From Streptomyces narbonensis (lineage in GTDB: Bacteria > Actinomycetota > Actinomycetes > Streptomycetales > Streptomycetaceae): a stretch of 64,000 nucleotides of DNA. Under the pieces are notes generated by a model that was not told where the DNA came from, ran no database searches, and saw nothing but the letters and a program-made list of their open reading frames with translations. Below are positions 53,349 through 63,078 of the stretch, one piece after another. How positions within the stretch are numbered: position 1 is the first letter of the stretch; each line of letters starts with the position of its first letter. The stretch covers positions 124,001 to 188,000 of the forward strand of contig NZ_BMSF01000004.1 in the NCBI RefSeq assembly GCF_014649015.1, given 5' to 3'. A program made the translations under genes and the position numbers.

Positions 53349-54687
53349 TCAGGCCGCCGTCGCCAGCCGTTCGCGCGCCACGAAGCGGACCTGCGGGTGG
53401 CCGTGGCGCCAGCCGAAGGCCATCTTCAGTCCGCCGACCCTCGCCAGGACCAGACCGATGACGCCCGCCGCGGCCAGCGAGATCACGCCGCCCGTCGCGA
53501 AGCCGACGCGGGCGCCGTACGTGTCGGTGACCCAGCCGAGGAGGGGCGCCCCGATCGGGGTGCCGCCGGCGAAGACCATCATGTAGAGGCTCATCACACG
53601 GCCCCGCATGGCCGGGTCGGTCGCCATCTGGACGGCCGAGTTCGCGGTGACGTTGACCGTGAGGCCGATCATGCCGATCGGCACGAGCAGCAGCGCGAAC
53701 ATCCAGAAGGCCGGCGACAGCGCCGCCGCGATCTCCAGGACACCGAACACGGCCGCCGCGATCACCAGCATCCGCAGCCGGGTCGAGCCCCGGCGGGCCG
53801 CGGCGAGGGCTCCCACGAGGGAGCCGGCCGCCATGAGGGTGTTCAGGAAGCCGTACGTACCGGCGCCGACGTGGAAGACCTCCTCCGAGAAGGCCGTCAG
53901 CCAGATCGGGAAGTTGAACCCGAAGGTGCCGACGAAGCCCACCAGGGCGATCGGCCAGATCAGATCGGGCCGCCCGGCCACGTACCGCAGGCCCTCCCTC
54001 AGCTGGCCCTTGCCGCGCGGGGCGCGCTCCACCTTGTGGAGCTCGCTCGTCCGCATGAGCAGGAGGCTCACGAGGGGGGGCGGTGAAGGACAGTCCGTTG
54101 AGGAGGAAGGCCCAGCCGCTGCCGACTCCGGCGATGAGCACACCGGCGACGGCGGGACCGACGAGCCGCGCGGACTGGAAGTTCGCGGAGTTGAGCGAGA
54201 CGGCGTTACGGAGCTGCTTCGGGCCGACCATCTCGGCGACGTACGCCTGCCGGGCCGGGTTGTCGACGACGGTCACCATGCCGAGGAGGAAGGCGATCAG
54301 GTAGACGTGCCAGACCTGGACGGATCCGGAGAGCGTGAGGACGGCGAGCGCGAGGCCGCAGAGGCCGAGGGCGGCCTGGCTGACGAGGAGCAGGTTCCGC
54401 TTCGGGTAGCGGTCGGCGATGACACCGCCGTACAGCCCGAAGAGCAGCATCGGCAGGAACTGCAGGGCCGTGGTGATGCCGACGGCGGCGGCCGAGCCGG
54501 TGAGGCTCAGTACCAGCCAGTCCTGGGTGATGCGGGCCATCCACGTACCGGTGTTGGAGACGATCGCTCCGGTGAAGAACAGCCGGTAGTTGCGGATTCT
54601 GAGCGAGGAGAAGGTTTCTCCCCGCCCACGGGTCTTGAGGGTGGATTGATGGACGGGTGCGGAGTCTGCTCCGGGTCCCGTACTCAA
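53349..54687 (-). pseudogene. MFS transporter gene, frameshifted at a seven-G tract
   Basis: The N-terminal half is read from TTG 54687 (FSSLRIRNYRLFFTGAIVSN, QDWLVLSLTGSAAAVG, ADRYPKRNLLLVSQ) to GLSFTAP near 54080. The C-terminal half continues in another frame (LVSLLLMRTSELHKVERAPRG, DLIWPIALVGFVGTFGFN) to 53349. Removing one base from the G7 run at 54074-54080 restores one frame of about 445 residues. Both halves are well conserved, so this is a recent mutation, a sequencing error or slippage-controlled expression. It belongs to the MFS_3 multidrug class and follows a MarR gene by 28 bp. Confidence 0.85.
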
Positions 54688-54715
54688 AGTGCGTTCGCCT
54701 CCTCGGCCTCGGGTT

Positions 54716-55159
54716 CTAGAGGTGTGCGAGCTTCTCCAGGACGGGGGCAGCCGCGCGCAGCTTGGCCCATTCGTCCTCGTCCAGACCCTCGGCGAGGGTG
54801 GCCAGCCAGGCGTTCCGCTTGCGGCGGGACTCTTCGAGCATGGCCTCGGCCTGCTCGGTCTGGCGGACCACCTTCTGGCGGCGGTCGTCGGGGTGCGGCT
54901 CCAGCCGGACCAGTCCCTTGGCTTCGAGCAGCGCGACGATGCGGGTCATCGACGGAGGCTGGACGTGCTCCTTGCGGGCCAGCTCACCGGGGGTGGCGGA
55001 GCCGCAGAGCTTCAGGGTGCCGAGCACCGACATCTCGGTCGGGCTCAGCGACTCGTCGACTCGCTGGTGCTTGAGTCGTCGGCTCAGTCGCATGACGGAG
55101 GAGCGGAGCGCGTTCACGGCCGCAGCGTCGTCGGCGGTGCCGTGGGACAGGTCTGGCAT
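54716..55159 (-). CDS. MarR-family regulator of the MFS exporter
   Basis: This 147-residue protein has LSPTEMSVLGTLKLCGSATP, ELARKEHVQPPSMTRIVALL and wing DPDDRRQKVV-type PHPDDRRQKVV. The -10 TAGGCT ends seven bases before the ATG, so the mRNA is probably leaderless. It is co-transcribed with the MFS gene. Confidence 0.92.
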   Translation of the reverse strand: MPDLSHGTADDAAAVNALRSSVMRLSRRLKHQRVDESLSPTEMSVLGTLKLCGSATPGELARKEHVQPPSMTRIVALLEAKGLVRLEPHPDDRRQKVVRQTEQAEAMLEESRRKRNAWLATLAEGLDEDEWAKLRAAAPVLEKLAHL

Positions 55160-55163
55160 GTTT

Positions 55164-55174
55164 GTTAGCCTAAC
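55164..55174. promoter_or_regulatory. MarR operator over the -10 region
   Basis: GTTAGCCTAAC is a perfect palindrome around a single central base. It overlaps the -10 (TAGGCT on the minus strand) of the MarR-MFS operon. Autorepression is inferred. Confidence 0.65.
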
Positions 55175-55360
55175 TCATTACTCTGTCTAAATACCAACGG
55201 GAACGCGCCGACGTCGCACGGATCACAGCCGTCACACCGGCGATCCGGAGTGAACCGGGCGCGCCCGCATCACGCTTCCGCATCCATGTATCACCCAAAC
55301 GAGTGAGTCGGATCCGGAAAGTGACGCAAAGAGCCACCGCGTGCCCCGACCCTGAACGGC

Positions 55361-55624
55361 ATGGGATCGACAGTGCTCAGCCTGCGCATCGACGGTGAGC
55401 TGCTCGACCGGCTCAGGAGTCACGCCGCGAAAAGAGGAATGAGCGTCCAGGACTATGTCGTCCGGACGCTCATTCGGGAGGATTTCGACGAGCGGTTCAA
55501 GACCGCCGTCGACGAGACGGAGAGGTTCTACGGGGCGGCCGACGGAACGGCCGACGACGAGGCGGCCGGCCCGACGGCCGCCTCGCCCCGCGATCACGTG
55601 AGGCCGAGCGCCGGCATCGCGTAG
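55361..55624 (+). CDS. Ribbon-helix-helix (CopG/Arc-like) DNA-binding protein
   Basis: This 87-residue protein has VLSLRIDGELLDRLRSHAAK, RGMSVQDYVVRTLIRED, a ribbon-helix-helix fold, then an acidic tail. No toxin gene adjoins it, so it is not clearly an antitoxin. Its last 31 bases overlap the 3' end of the convergent NCS2 permease gene. Confidence 0.78.
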   Translation: MGSTVLSLRIDGELLDRLRSHAAKRGMSVQDYVVRTLIREDFDERFKTAVDETERFYGAADGTADDEAAGPTAASPRDHVRPSAGIA

Positions 55625-57045
55625 TAGAAGACGAAGACCGCGGACACGACGTACATGGCCGCCGGGACCTCACGGCCCCGACCGGCCGCCAGGCGCAGCA
55701 CGCTGAAGGCGATGAAGCCGATGCCGATGCCGTTCGTGATCGAGTACGTGAACGGCATCATGACCATCGCCAGGAACGCCGGCACCGCGATGGTGTAGTC
55801 GCTCCAGTCGATGTCCTTGATCGAACCGGCCAGGATCAGGAAGCCGACCGCGAGCAGCGCGGGAGTGGCCGCCTGGGACGGGACCATCGTCGCCAGCGGC
55901 GTGAGGAAGAGCGCGACCGAGAAGAGAGCGCCGGTCACGACCGAGGCGAGGCCCGTCCGCGCGCCCTCGCCGACGCCCGCCGTGGACTCCACGAAGCAGG
56001 TGGTGGCGGAGGACGAGGTCGCGCCGCCGGAGGCGACGGCCAGGCCGTCCACGAGCAGGACCTTGTTGATGCCCGGGAAGTTGCCGTCCCGGTCGATCAG
56101 CTTGGCCTCGTCGCCGACGCCGAGGATCGTGCCCATCGCGTCGAAGAAGCAGGACAGCAGCACGGTGAAGACGAAGAGGACGCCGGTCAGGTAACCGACC
56201 TTCTCGAAGCCGCCGAAGAGGCTGACCTGGCCGACCAGGCCGAAGTCGGGCGAGGCGACGGGGTTGCCCGGCCACTCCGGGGTGGTGAGGCCCCAGGAGG
56301 GGACGGTCGCGACGGCGTTGATCGCCATGGCCACGATCGTCATGACGACGATCGAGATGAGGATCGCGCCCGGCACCTTGCGGATGATCAGGGCGAGGGT
56401 GAGCAGGGTGCCCAGGACGAAGACGAGGACCGGCCAGCCGGTGAGGTGCCCGTCGCCGCCGAGCTGGAGCGGGACGGTGGTGTGCGCGGCGTCGGGGATG
56501 CGGGAGACGAAGCCCGAGTCGACGAGGCCGATGAGCATGATGAAGAGGCCGATGCCGATCGCGATGCCCTTGCGCAGGCCGACCGGGACGGCGTTCATGA
56601 CGCGCTCGCGCAGACCGGTCGCGACGAGCAGCATCACGACGACGCCGGCGAGGACGACCATGCCCATGGCGTCGGGCCAGGACATCTTGGGCGCGAGCTG
56701 GAGCGCGACGACCGTGTTGACGCCGAGGCCGGCGGCGAGGGCGATCGGGACGTTGCCGATGACGCCCATGAGGAGCGTCGAGAAGGCGGCCGTGAGGACG
56801 GTCGCCGTGACGAGCTGGCCGCTGTCGAGCTGGTTCCCGTACATGTCCTTGGCGCTGCCGAGGATGATCGGGTTCAGCACGATGATGTAGGCCATCGCGA
56901 AGAAGGTGGCGAAACCGCCCCGGACCTCGCGGGCGACGGTCGAACCGCGCTCCGAGATCCGGAAGAAGCGGTCGAGGCCCGAGCTCGGCTGCGGGGAACC
57001 CGCGGGCTCGGGGGACATGGCCTTGGCGGGGGCCGTGGTGCTCAT
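55594..57045 (-). CDS. NCS2-family purine permease (AzgA/GhxP type)
   Basis: This 483-residue transporter has about 12-14 hydrophobic segments and the AzgA signatures FATFFAMAYIIVLNPIIL, ALAAGLGVNTVVALQLAP, ATSSSATTCFVESTAGVGEGA-like GGATSSSATTCFVESTAG and TPLATMVPSQAATPAL. It is expected to take up adenine, guanine or hypoxanthine. ATG 57045 has GAGGAA six bases upstream. Confidence 0.93.
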   Translation of the reverse strand: MSTTAPAKAMSPEPAGSPQPSSGLDRFFRISERGSTVAREVRGGFATFFAMAYIIVLNPIILGSAKDMYGNQLDSGQLVTATVLTAAFSTLLMGVIGNVPIALAAGLGVNTVVALQLAPKMSWPDAMGMVVLAGVVVMLLVATGLRERVMNAVPVGLRKGIAIGIGLFIMLIGLVDSGFVSRIPDAAHTTVPLQLGGDGHLTGWPVLVFVLGTLLTLALIIRKVPGAILISIVVMTIVAMAINAVATVPSWGLTTPEWPGNPVASPDFGLVGQVSLFGGFEKVGYLTGVLFVFTVLLSCFFDAMGTILGVGDEAKLIDRDGNFPGINKVLLVDGLAVASGGATSSSATTCFVESTAGVGEGARTGLASVVTGALFSVALFLTPLATMVPSQAATPALLAVGFLILAGSIKDIDWSDYTIAVPAFLAMVMMPFTYSITNGIGIGFIAFSVLRLAAGRGREVPAAMYVVSAVFVFYYAMPALGLT

Positions 57046-57246
57046 GGGGTTCCTCATCGGGAGATCCGGGCGATCCGTCCGGGCAATCCCTGAGGGAAGG
57101 CTCATACGGACGATCAATTCGGCGGTTCATACGAGAGAGACACGCCGGAGGCAAACCGTTTCAGTATGAACACATGAGCGAGGGAGCGTCCATCTCCGCG
57201 CGTAGACCATGTGTGGGTGCGAATTCCCGCCACCTAGACTGGGCCC

Positions 57247-57621
57247 ATGGCGAAGTGGACACCGAAGCACGAGGCACCCGAGCCCCTCGAAGGGCCCGTC
57301 GTCGCCACCATCACGGGCGGCACGATCATCTGGTTCGTGCTCTTCCTCGTCCAGGTCCCCTTCTACGGCTGGTTCGACGACCGGGACCTGACCTGGTGGG
57401 TGTGGACCTGCCTCGCGGGCGCCGGGCTCGGCCTGATCGGCATCTGGTACGTACGAGGCCGGGACGCGGCGCTCAAGCGGCACGCGGCGGCGCAGGCGGC
57501 GGAAGCCGCACCGGGGCACGCCGCACCGACCACAGCCGCGCCGGGGCACGCCGCACCGACCGAAGCCGCGCCGACGCAAACCGCACCCGCGGACCCGGGG
57601 AAGGCCGCCCCCGGCGCGTAG
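57247..57621 (+). CDS. DUF2530 membrane protein
   Basis: This is a 124-residue protein. It has two TM segments (TIIWFVLFLVQVPFYGWF; WVWTCLAGAGLGLIGIWYV) with a charged loop DDRDLTWW, then a low-complexity Ala/Pro/Thr tail with two GHAAPT repeats. The DUF2530 core is well preserved. The function is unknown. Confidence 0.88.
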   Translation: MAKWTPKHEAPEPLEGPVVATITGGTIIWFVLFLVQVPFYGWFDDRDLTWWVWTCLAGAGLGLIGIWYVRGRDAALKRHAAAQAAEAAPGHAAPTTAAPGHAAPTEAAPTQTAPADPGKAAPGA

Positions 57622-57709
57622 CACCAGGGGACGATTCGCCTCCTCCCCCGGTCTGATCTTCGCCCTTCTCGGCAGGTGAACGACCCGTTCCGGTCGTACC
57701 GTCGAAAAC

Positions 57710-60118
57710 ATGACTCAGCGGGCGAAGATCGACACCGGCGGCGACGAGACCGAGGCGGTGGAGCCCCCCGTCGTGCACCGCCCGGCCGGACTCACCTCCG
57801 CCGAGGTCGCCGAACGGGTCGCGCGCGGCGAGGTCAACGACGTACCCGTGCGCAGCTCCCGCTCCACCACCGACATCGTCCGCGCGAACGTCTTCACCCG
57901 CTTCAACGCCATCATCGGCGTGCTCTGGGTGATCATGTTCTTCGTCGCCCCGATCCAGGACAGCCTCTTCGGCTTCGTGATCATCGCCAACACCGGCATC
58001 GGCATCATCCAGGAGCTCCGCGCCAAGAAGACCCTCGACGGGCTCGCGGTCATCGGCGAGGCGAAACCGACCGTCCGCCGCGACGGGGTCGCCGCCGAGC
58101 TGTCCACCTCCGAGATCGTCCTCGGCGACCTGATCGAGCTCGGGCCGGGCGACAAGGTCGTCGTCGACGGCGTCGTCGCCGAGGCCGACAGCCTGGAGAT
58201 CGACGAGTCGCTCCTCACCGGCGAGGCCGACCCGGTCGTGAAACAGCCCGGCGCCCCGGTGATGTCCGGCTCCTTCGTGGTGGCCGGCGGCGGCGCCTTC
58301 ACCGCCACCAAGGTCGGCCGCGAGGCCTACGCGGCCCAGCTCGCCGAAGAGGCCTCCCGCTTCACCCTCGTCCACTCCGAGCTGCGCAGCGGCATCTCCA
58401 CGATCCTCAAGTACGTGACGTGGATGATGGTCCCGACGGCCCTCGGCCTGATCATCAGCCAGCTCGTCGTCAAGGACAACGACCTCAAGGACTCGATCGC
58501 CCGCACGGTCGGCGGCATCGTCCCGATGATCCCCGAGGGCCTCGTGCTCCTCACCTCCGTGGCCTTCGCGATCGGTGTGATCCGCCTCGGCCGCAAGCAG
58601 TGCCTCGTCCAGGAGCTCCCCGCCATCGAGGGCCTCGCCCGCGTCGACGTCGTCTGCCTCGACAAGACGGGCACGCTCACCGAGGGCGGCATGGACGTCA
58701 CGGAGCTACGCCCCCTGAACGGCAGCGACGAGGCGTACGTACGGAAGGTGCTCGGCGCCCTCGGTGAGTCCGACCCCCGCCCGAACGCCTCCCTCCAGGC
58801 GATCATCGACGCCTACCCGGACTCGGTGGACTGGCGCTGCACGGAGTCGCTCCCCTTCTCCTCGGCCCGCAAGTACAGCGGCGCGGCCTTCAGCGAGGGC
58901 AACGGCGAGGACTCGACCTGGCTGCTCGGCGCCCCCGACGTCCTCCTGCGCGCCGGGGACCCGACCCTCGCCGACATCGACCACCTCAACGAACAGGGCC
59001 TGCGGGTCCTCCTCCTCGCCCGTACGGCCCAGGAGCTCGACTCCCCCGAGGTCGCCACCGACGCCCGCCCGGCCGCCCTCGTCGTCCTGGAACAGCGGCT
59101 GCGTCCCGACGCGGCCGACACCCTCGCGTACTTCGCCGACCAGAACGTCGCCACGAAGATCATCTCGGGTGACAACGCGGTCTCGGTCGGCGCGGTGGCC
59201 GGCAAGCTCGACATGCCCGGCGCCGCGAACACGGTGGACGCCCGCACCCTCCCCGCCGACCGCGAGGAGATGGCGAAGGTCCTGGACGCGAACGGCGTCT
59301 TCGGCCGGGTCTCCCCGCAGCAGAAGCGGGACATGGTGGCGGCGCTCCAGTCCCACGGCCACACGGTCGCGATGACGGGCGACGGCGTCAACGACGTCCT
59401 GGCCCTGAAGGACGCCGACATCGGCGTCTCGATGGGCTCGGGCTCGGAGGCGACGAGGGCGGTGGCCCAGATCGTCCTCCTGAACAACAGCTTCGCGACC
59501 CTCCCGTCGGTGGTGGCGGAGGGCCGCAGGGTCATCGGCAACATCACCCGCGTCGCGACCCTCTTCCTCACCAAGACGGTCTACTCGGTACTCCTGGCCG
59601 TCCTGGTGGTCTGCTCGCAGGTCGAGTACCCCTTCCTCCCCCGCCACCTCACCCTGCTCTCCACCCTCACGATCGGCGTCCCCGCCTTCTTCCTCGCGCT
59701 CGCCCCCAACAAGGAACGCGCGAAGCCGAACTTCGTCCGCCGGGTGATGCGGTACGCGATCCCCGGCGGCGTCATCGCGGCGGCGGCCACCTTCACCACC
59801 TACCTCCTCGCCCGCCACCACTACAGCGGCGAAGGCGCCCTGGAGGCGGAGACCAGCGCGGCCACCCTCACGCTCTTCCTGGTCTCCATGTGGGTCCTGG
59901 CGATCATCGCCCGCCCGTACACCTGGTGGCGCCTCACCCTGGTCGCCACGATGGCCGGCGCCTTCCTCCTCGTCCTGGTCGTCCCCTGGCTCCAGGACTT
60001 CTTCGCCCTGAAACTGGTCGGCACGACGATGCCGTGGGCGGCGGTCGCGATCGCGGCGATCGGCGCGGCCCTCCTGGAGGTGGCGTACCGCTGGGTGAGC
60101 CGGAGGTTCCCGGCATAA
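57710..60118 (+). CDS. P-type cation-transporting ATPase (CtpE-like)
   Basis: This 802-residue HAD-IC P-type ATPase has actuator motif LLTGEAD, PEGL loop (MIPEGLVLLTSV), phosphorylation site VCLDKTGTLTEGG (Asp), nucleotide-binding FSSARKYSG, and hinge MTGDGVNDVLALKDADIGVSMG, with TM helices around them. Mycobacterial CtpE is the nearest type, implicated in Ca2+ uptake. The ion specificity here is inferred. Confidence 0.93.
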   Translation: MTQRAKIDTGGDETEAVEPPVVHRPAGLTSAEVAERVARGEVNDVPVRSSRSTTDIVRANVFTRFNAIIGVLWVIMFFVAPIQDSLFGFVIIANTGIGIIQELRAKKTLDGLAVIGEAKPTVRRDGVAAELSTSEIVLGDLIELGPGDKVVVDGVVAEADSLEIDESLLTGEADPVVKQPGAPVMSGSFVVAGGGAFTATKVGREAYAAQLAEEASRFTLVHSELRSGISTILKYVTWMMVPTALGLIISQLVVKDNDLKDSIARTVGGIVPMIPEGLVLLTSVAFAIGVIRLGRKQCLVQELPAIEGLARVDVVCLDKTGTLTEGGMDVTELRPLNGSDEAYVRKVLGALGESDPRPNASLQAIIDAYPDSVDWRCTESLPFSSARKYSGAAFSEGNGEDSTWLLGAPDVLLRAGDPTLADIDHLNEQGLRVLLLARTAQELDSPEVATDARPAALVVLEQRLRPDAADTLAYFADQNVATKIISGDNAVSVGAVAGKLDMPGAANTVDARTLPADREEMAKVLDANGVFGRVSPQQKRDMVAALQSHGHTVAMTGDGVNDVLALKDADIGVSMGSGSEATRAVAQIVLLNNSFATLPSVVAEGRRVIGNITRVATLFLTKTVYSVLLAVLVVCSQVEYPFLPRHLTLLSTLTIGVPAFFLALAPNKERAKPNFVRRVMRYAIPGGVIAAAATFTTYLLARHHYSGEGALEAETSAATLTLFLVSMWVLAIIARPYTWWRLTLVATMAGAFLLVLVVPWLQDFFALKLVGTTMPWAAVAIAAIGAALLEVAYRWVSRRFPA

Positions 60119-60220
60119 GCCCCGACGGACCGAGCCCTGCCGACGATGTCCCTGCCGAGCCGCCCACGTCCCCGCTAGGGTGGCCGATCGATCGCGCGTG
60201 ATCATCGGTTGGGGGCGGGG

Positions 60221-62380
60221 ATGGCTGCGGGTACGGGGGAAACGCGTCTCACGGTGCTCGGGCACTACCAGGTGGCCGAGCTGCTGGGAGCCGGCGGCAT
60301 GGGAGAGGTCTACCTCGCCCACTCCCCCTCCGGGCGGGCGGTCGCCGTCAAGGTGATCCGCGAGGACCTCGCGGCGAAGCCCGGCTTCCGCGAACGATTC
60401 GCCCGCGAGGTCCAGGCGGCCCGGCAGGTGAGCGGCGCGTTCACGGCACCGGTCCTGGACGCCGACACGACCGGTCCCACCCCCTGGATGGCCACCCAGT
60501 ACGTCGAAGGCCCCACCCTCGCCGACGTCGTGAACGACCGGGGCACGCTCCCCGCCGACGAGGTCTGGCGCTTGGCGTCGGGCCTCTGCGAGGCACTGCG
60601 CGACATCCACCGCGCGGGACTGGTCCACCGCGACCTGAAGCCCGGGAACATCCTGCTCGCCGAGGACGGCCCCCGGGTCATCGACTTCGGCATCTCACGC
60701 GTCGTGGACGCGACCGCCCTGACACAGAGCGGTCAGATCCTGGGAACGCCCCTCTTCATGGCGCCCGAACAGTTCCGCACCCCCCGCGACGCGGGACCGG
60801 CCGCCGACGTCTTCGCGCTCGGCTCGGTCCTCGTGTACGCGGCGACCGGCCACGGACCATTCGACGCGGACACCCCGTACGCGATCGCCTGGAACGCCGT
60901 CCACGAGGACCCGGACCTCACCGGCCTGCCCGAATCCCTCCGCCCCGTCGTCGAACCCTGCCTGCGCAAGGACCCCGCCGAACGCCCGGCCCCCGAAACC
61001 CTCCTGACCCTCCTCTCCTCCCGCCGCGAACGCCGCGCCCACCGCACGTCCGCCCGCGAAGCCGCACTCGCCCGCACCCGCCGCGCCCGGCTGCGCCGGG
61101 GCGCGCTCGCGGCGGGCGCGGTGGCGGGCGCGGCGCTGATCGTCGGCGTATGGACGTGGTGGCCGGACGGTGGCGGAGACGAATCCCCCCGGAAGCCGCT
61201 CGCCACGGCCGGGGCCGCACGGCCGACACCGACCACGACACCGGCGCCGGTACGGCTGCCGGGCTGGAAGCCGTGGACCAAGCAGGTGCGGACGACCATG
61301 GACCCGCCGGACCGGATGCTCAACTGCCGGTACCAGTTCTCGGCGCTCTGGTGCACGGGGAACGGCGTGCTCGCGGCGCGCCTGGATCCGCTCACCGGGG
61401 AGGTGCTGTGGCAGCGGGAGGGCCCCGACCGTGGGCCCGCGCCCCTCTTCGAGCTGACCCGCTCGGCCACGTTCGCCGCCGTGTACGACGACGGCACCGG
61501 TACCGGCACCGGTACGAATCCCTCGCACAAGATCTGGACGTTCGATCCCGCGACGGGTGACCCCCTGCTCGAACGCGTCCTCCCCGGCACGGAAACCTGC
61601 GGAACCGCCGCCCAGACTCTCTTCTGCACTCACGACGGGAAGATCTCGGCGTGGGACGCGGGCTCGATGACTCGTATGTGGACCGCCGCGTCGGGCTGGG
61701 AACTGTTCCTCCCGCCCGCGGGTTCTCCGCCGGGCAGCCGCGTCCACGTCGTCAGACGGGACCCCGACCAGCGCGTCGTCGAGGTCGGGGAGATCACCCA
61801 GGGCGACGGCACGCTCCTCTGGAACCGCAGTGTCTCCCCGGACACCGACGTGGTCACGATCTCCGAGAAGGGTTACGTGTACGCCGCGTCCCCCGCCCGG
61901 CAGGACATGACCGGACTCACCAGGACCGACCGCAGGACCGGAGCCGAGAAGTCGGTCGAACTGGGCGCCTCGGAAGAGCTGCTGGGCATCGTGGGCGACG
62001 TGTTCTACACCCACCGCGGCGGAGTCATCAGCGCCTATGACATCGCCGCGGAACGACTGCTGTGGTCCTCGCCCACGCTCCACGAAGGTTTCTCCGCCCC
62101 GGCGGTAGCGGGCGACCGCGTCCACTTCACCGCAGAGGACGGCACCGTCATCGCCCTGAACCGGCACGACGGCGTCGCCCTGTGGGAGCGCCGTCCCCCG
62201 AAGAGCACCATCGACTTCAGCCAGTCCGACCCTCCACCCTCGTCCCAGCTGCGGGCGCCCGTGATCATGGGCGACGTCATCATCGCGCCCGCCTACGACT
62301 CACGGATCCACTCGTTCCTCGCGCCGGACCCGGCCACGCCCCCTCGGTCGAAGGGCCCTTCGACCACCGCCGCCCGATGA
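60221..62380 (+). CDS. Ser/Thr protein kinase with extracellular PQQ-type propeller sensor
   Basis: This 719-residue receptor kinase has the kinase domain at residues ~15-265: Gly loop LLGAGGMGEVYLA, Lys in VAVKVIRED, catalytic HRDLKPGN, DFG in VIDFGISRV and APE in MAPEQFRT. A basic juxtamembrane segment and one TM helix follow (RGALAAGAVAGAALIVGVW). A Pro/Thr linker and a PQQ-like propeller follow outside the cell (LDPLTGEVLWQREG, GKISAWDAGSM, GVISAYDIAAERLLWSS). ATG 60221 follows GGGGGCGGGG. The ligand is unknown. Confidence 0.92.
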   Translation: MAAGTGETRLTVLGHYQVAELLGAGGMGEVYLAHSPSGRAVAVKVIREDLAAKPGFRERFAREVQAARQVSGAFTAPVLDADTTGPTPWMATQYVEGPTLADVVNDRGTLPADEVWRLASGLCEALRDIHRAGLVHRDLKPGNILLAEDGPRVIDFGISRVVDATALTQSGQILGTPLFMAPEQFRTPRDAGPAADVFALGSVLVYAATGHGPFDADTPYAIAWNAVHEDPDLTGLPESLRPVVEPCLRKDPAERPAPETLLTLLSSRRERRAHRTSAREAALARTRRARLRRGALAAGAVAGAALIVGVWTWWPDGGGDESPRKPLATAGAARPTPTTTPAPVRLPGWKPWTKQVRTTMDPPDRMLNCRYQFSALWCTGNGVLAARLDPLTGEVLWQREGPDRGPAPLFELTRSATFAAVYDDGTGTGTGTNPSHKIWTFDPATGDPLLERVLPGTETCGTAAQTLFCTHDGKISAWDAGSMTRMWTAASGWELFLPPAGSPPGSRVHVVRRDPDQRVVEVGEITQGDGTLLWNRSVSPDTDVVTISEKGYVYAASPARQDMTGLTRTDRRTGAEKSVELGASEELLGIVGDVFYTHRGGVISAYDIAAERLLWSSPTLHEGFSAPAVAGDRVHFTAEDGTVIALNRHDGVALWERRPPKSTIDFSQSDPPPSSQLRAPVIMGDVIIAPAYDSRIHSFLAPDPATPPRSKGPSTTAAR

Positions 62381-62527
62381 CTCAGCCCCGCTGGGGCGCG
62401 CCGCGCGGGCTTGCCGGACGGCGACGCGGGAGGCCCAGGCCCACAGCACCACGCTGACCACGAGGACCACGCTGGTAGCCCCCGCGCCGGGCAGGTGCCC
62501 GAACCCCGACGTGGAGGAGATCAGCTG
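62381..62527. other. Decayed DNA with a hydrophobic remnant
   Basis: No intact gene. On the minus strand a short frame encodes a hydrophobic run (TSVVLVVSVVLWAWASRVAV), like the last TM helix of a lost membrane protein. Confidence 0.4.
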
Positions 62528-62938
62528 TCACCTCGTCGACGGCCACGACGCGAACAGCCTCCGCACACGCAGTACGGCGGTCAGCATCGGGAGCGTGAAC
62601 TCGCCTTCGCTGGTCTCCGGGCGGCCCGCAAGGAAGGTGCGGATCCGGGCGAGCGTGGCCTCGCGTTCCGGTTCCGGCATGACCAGCATTCCCGCCCGCG
62701 TCGCGAGGGTGGCGACGAGGGAGTCGGCGGTGCGGCGCTGCCCGTGCGGGAACTCGGCCTGCTCGGGCGAGCCGAACCGAGCCGCACCAGCCTGGGGAAG
62801 GTGCATGTCCGCCGTCGCGGCGCGCCAGGCGACCGGTGTGTCACGCGGGCCGACGGCCGCGCCCCCGCCGGTCCGTGCGAGCCCCGCGACCCACTCGACC
62901 CCGTCGTCCATGAGGTTCCACAGGCCGGCCAGTACGCC
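62528..62938 (-). pseudogene. Remnant of a SAM-dependent methyltransferase (C-terminal part)
   Basis: The minus-strand frame encodes only the C-terminal part of a class I methyltransferase: GVLAGLWNLMDDGVEWVAGL, then FPHGQRRTADSLVATLATRA, EPEREATLARIRTFLA and EGEFTLPMLTAVLRVRR. The SAM-binding half (GxGxG region) is missing. Upstream (62939-63078) the DNA is unrelated. It may have been deleted when neighbouring DNA was rearranged. Confidence 0.75.
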
Positions 62939-63078
62939 GCGGGACGGATCACCGGACCTCGACCGCTTCCGGATCACCGTGACGCCTGACGCGCAGGCGG
63001 TCACCTGGCCGAACTGAATGACGGGGCGCCGAAAGAATTGGCGAGCGGATGGTCGGAGGGCGGTGCGAGGATGCTGCC

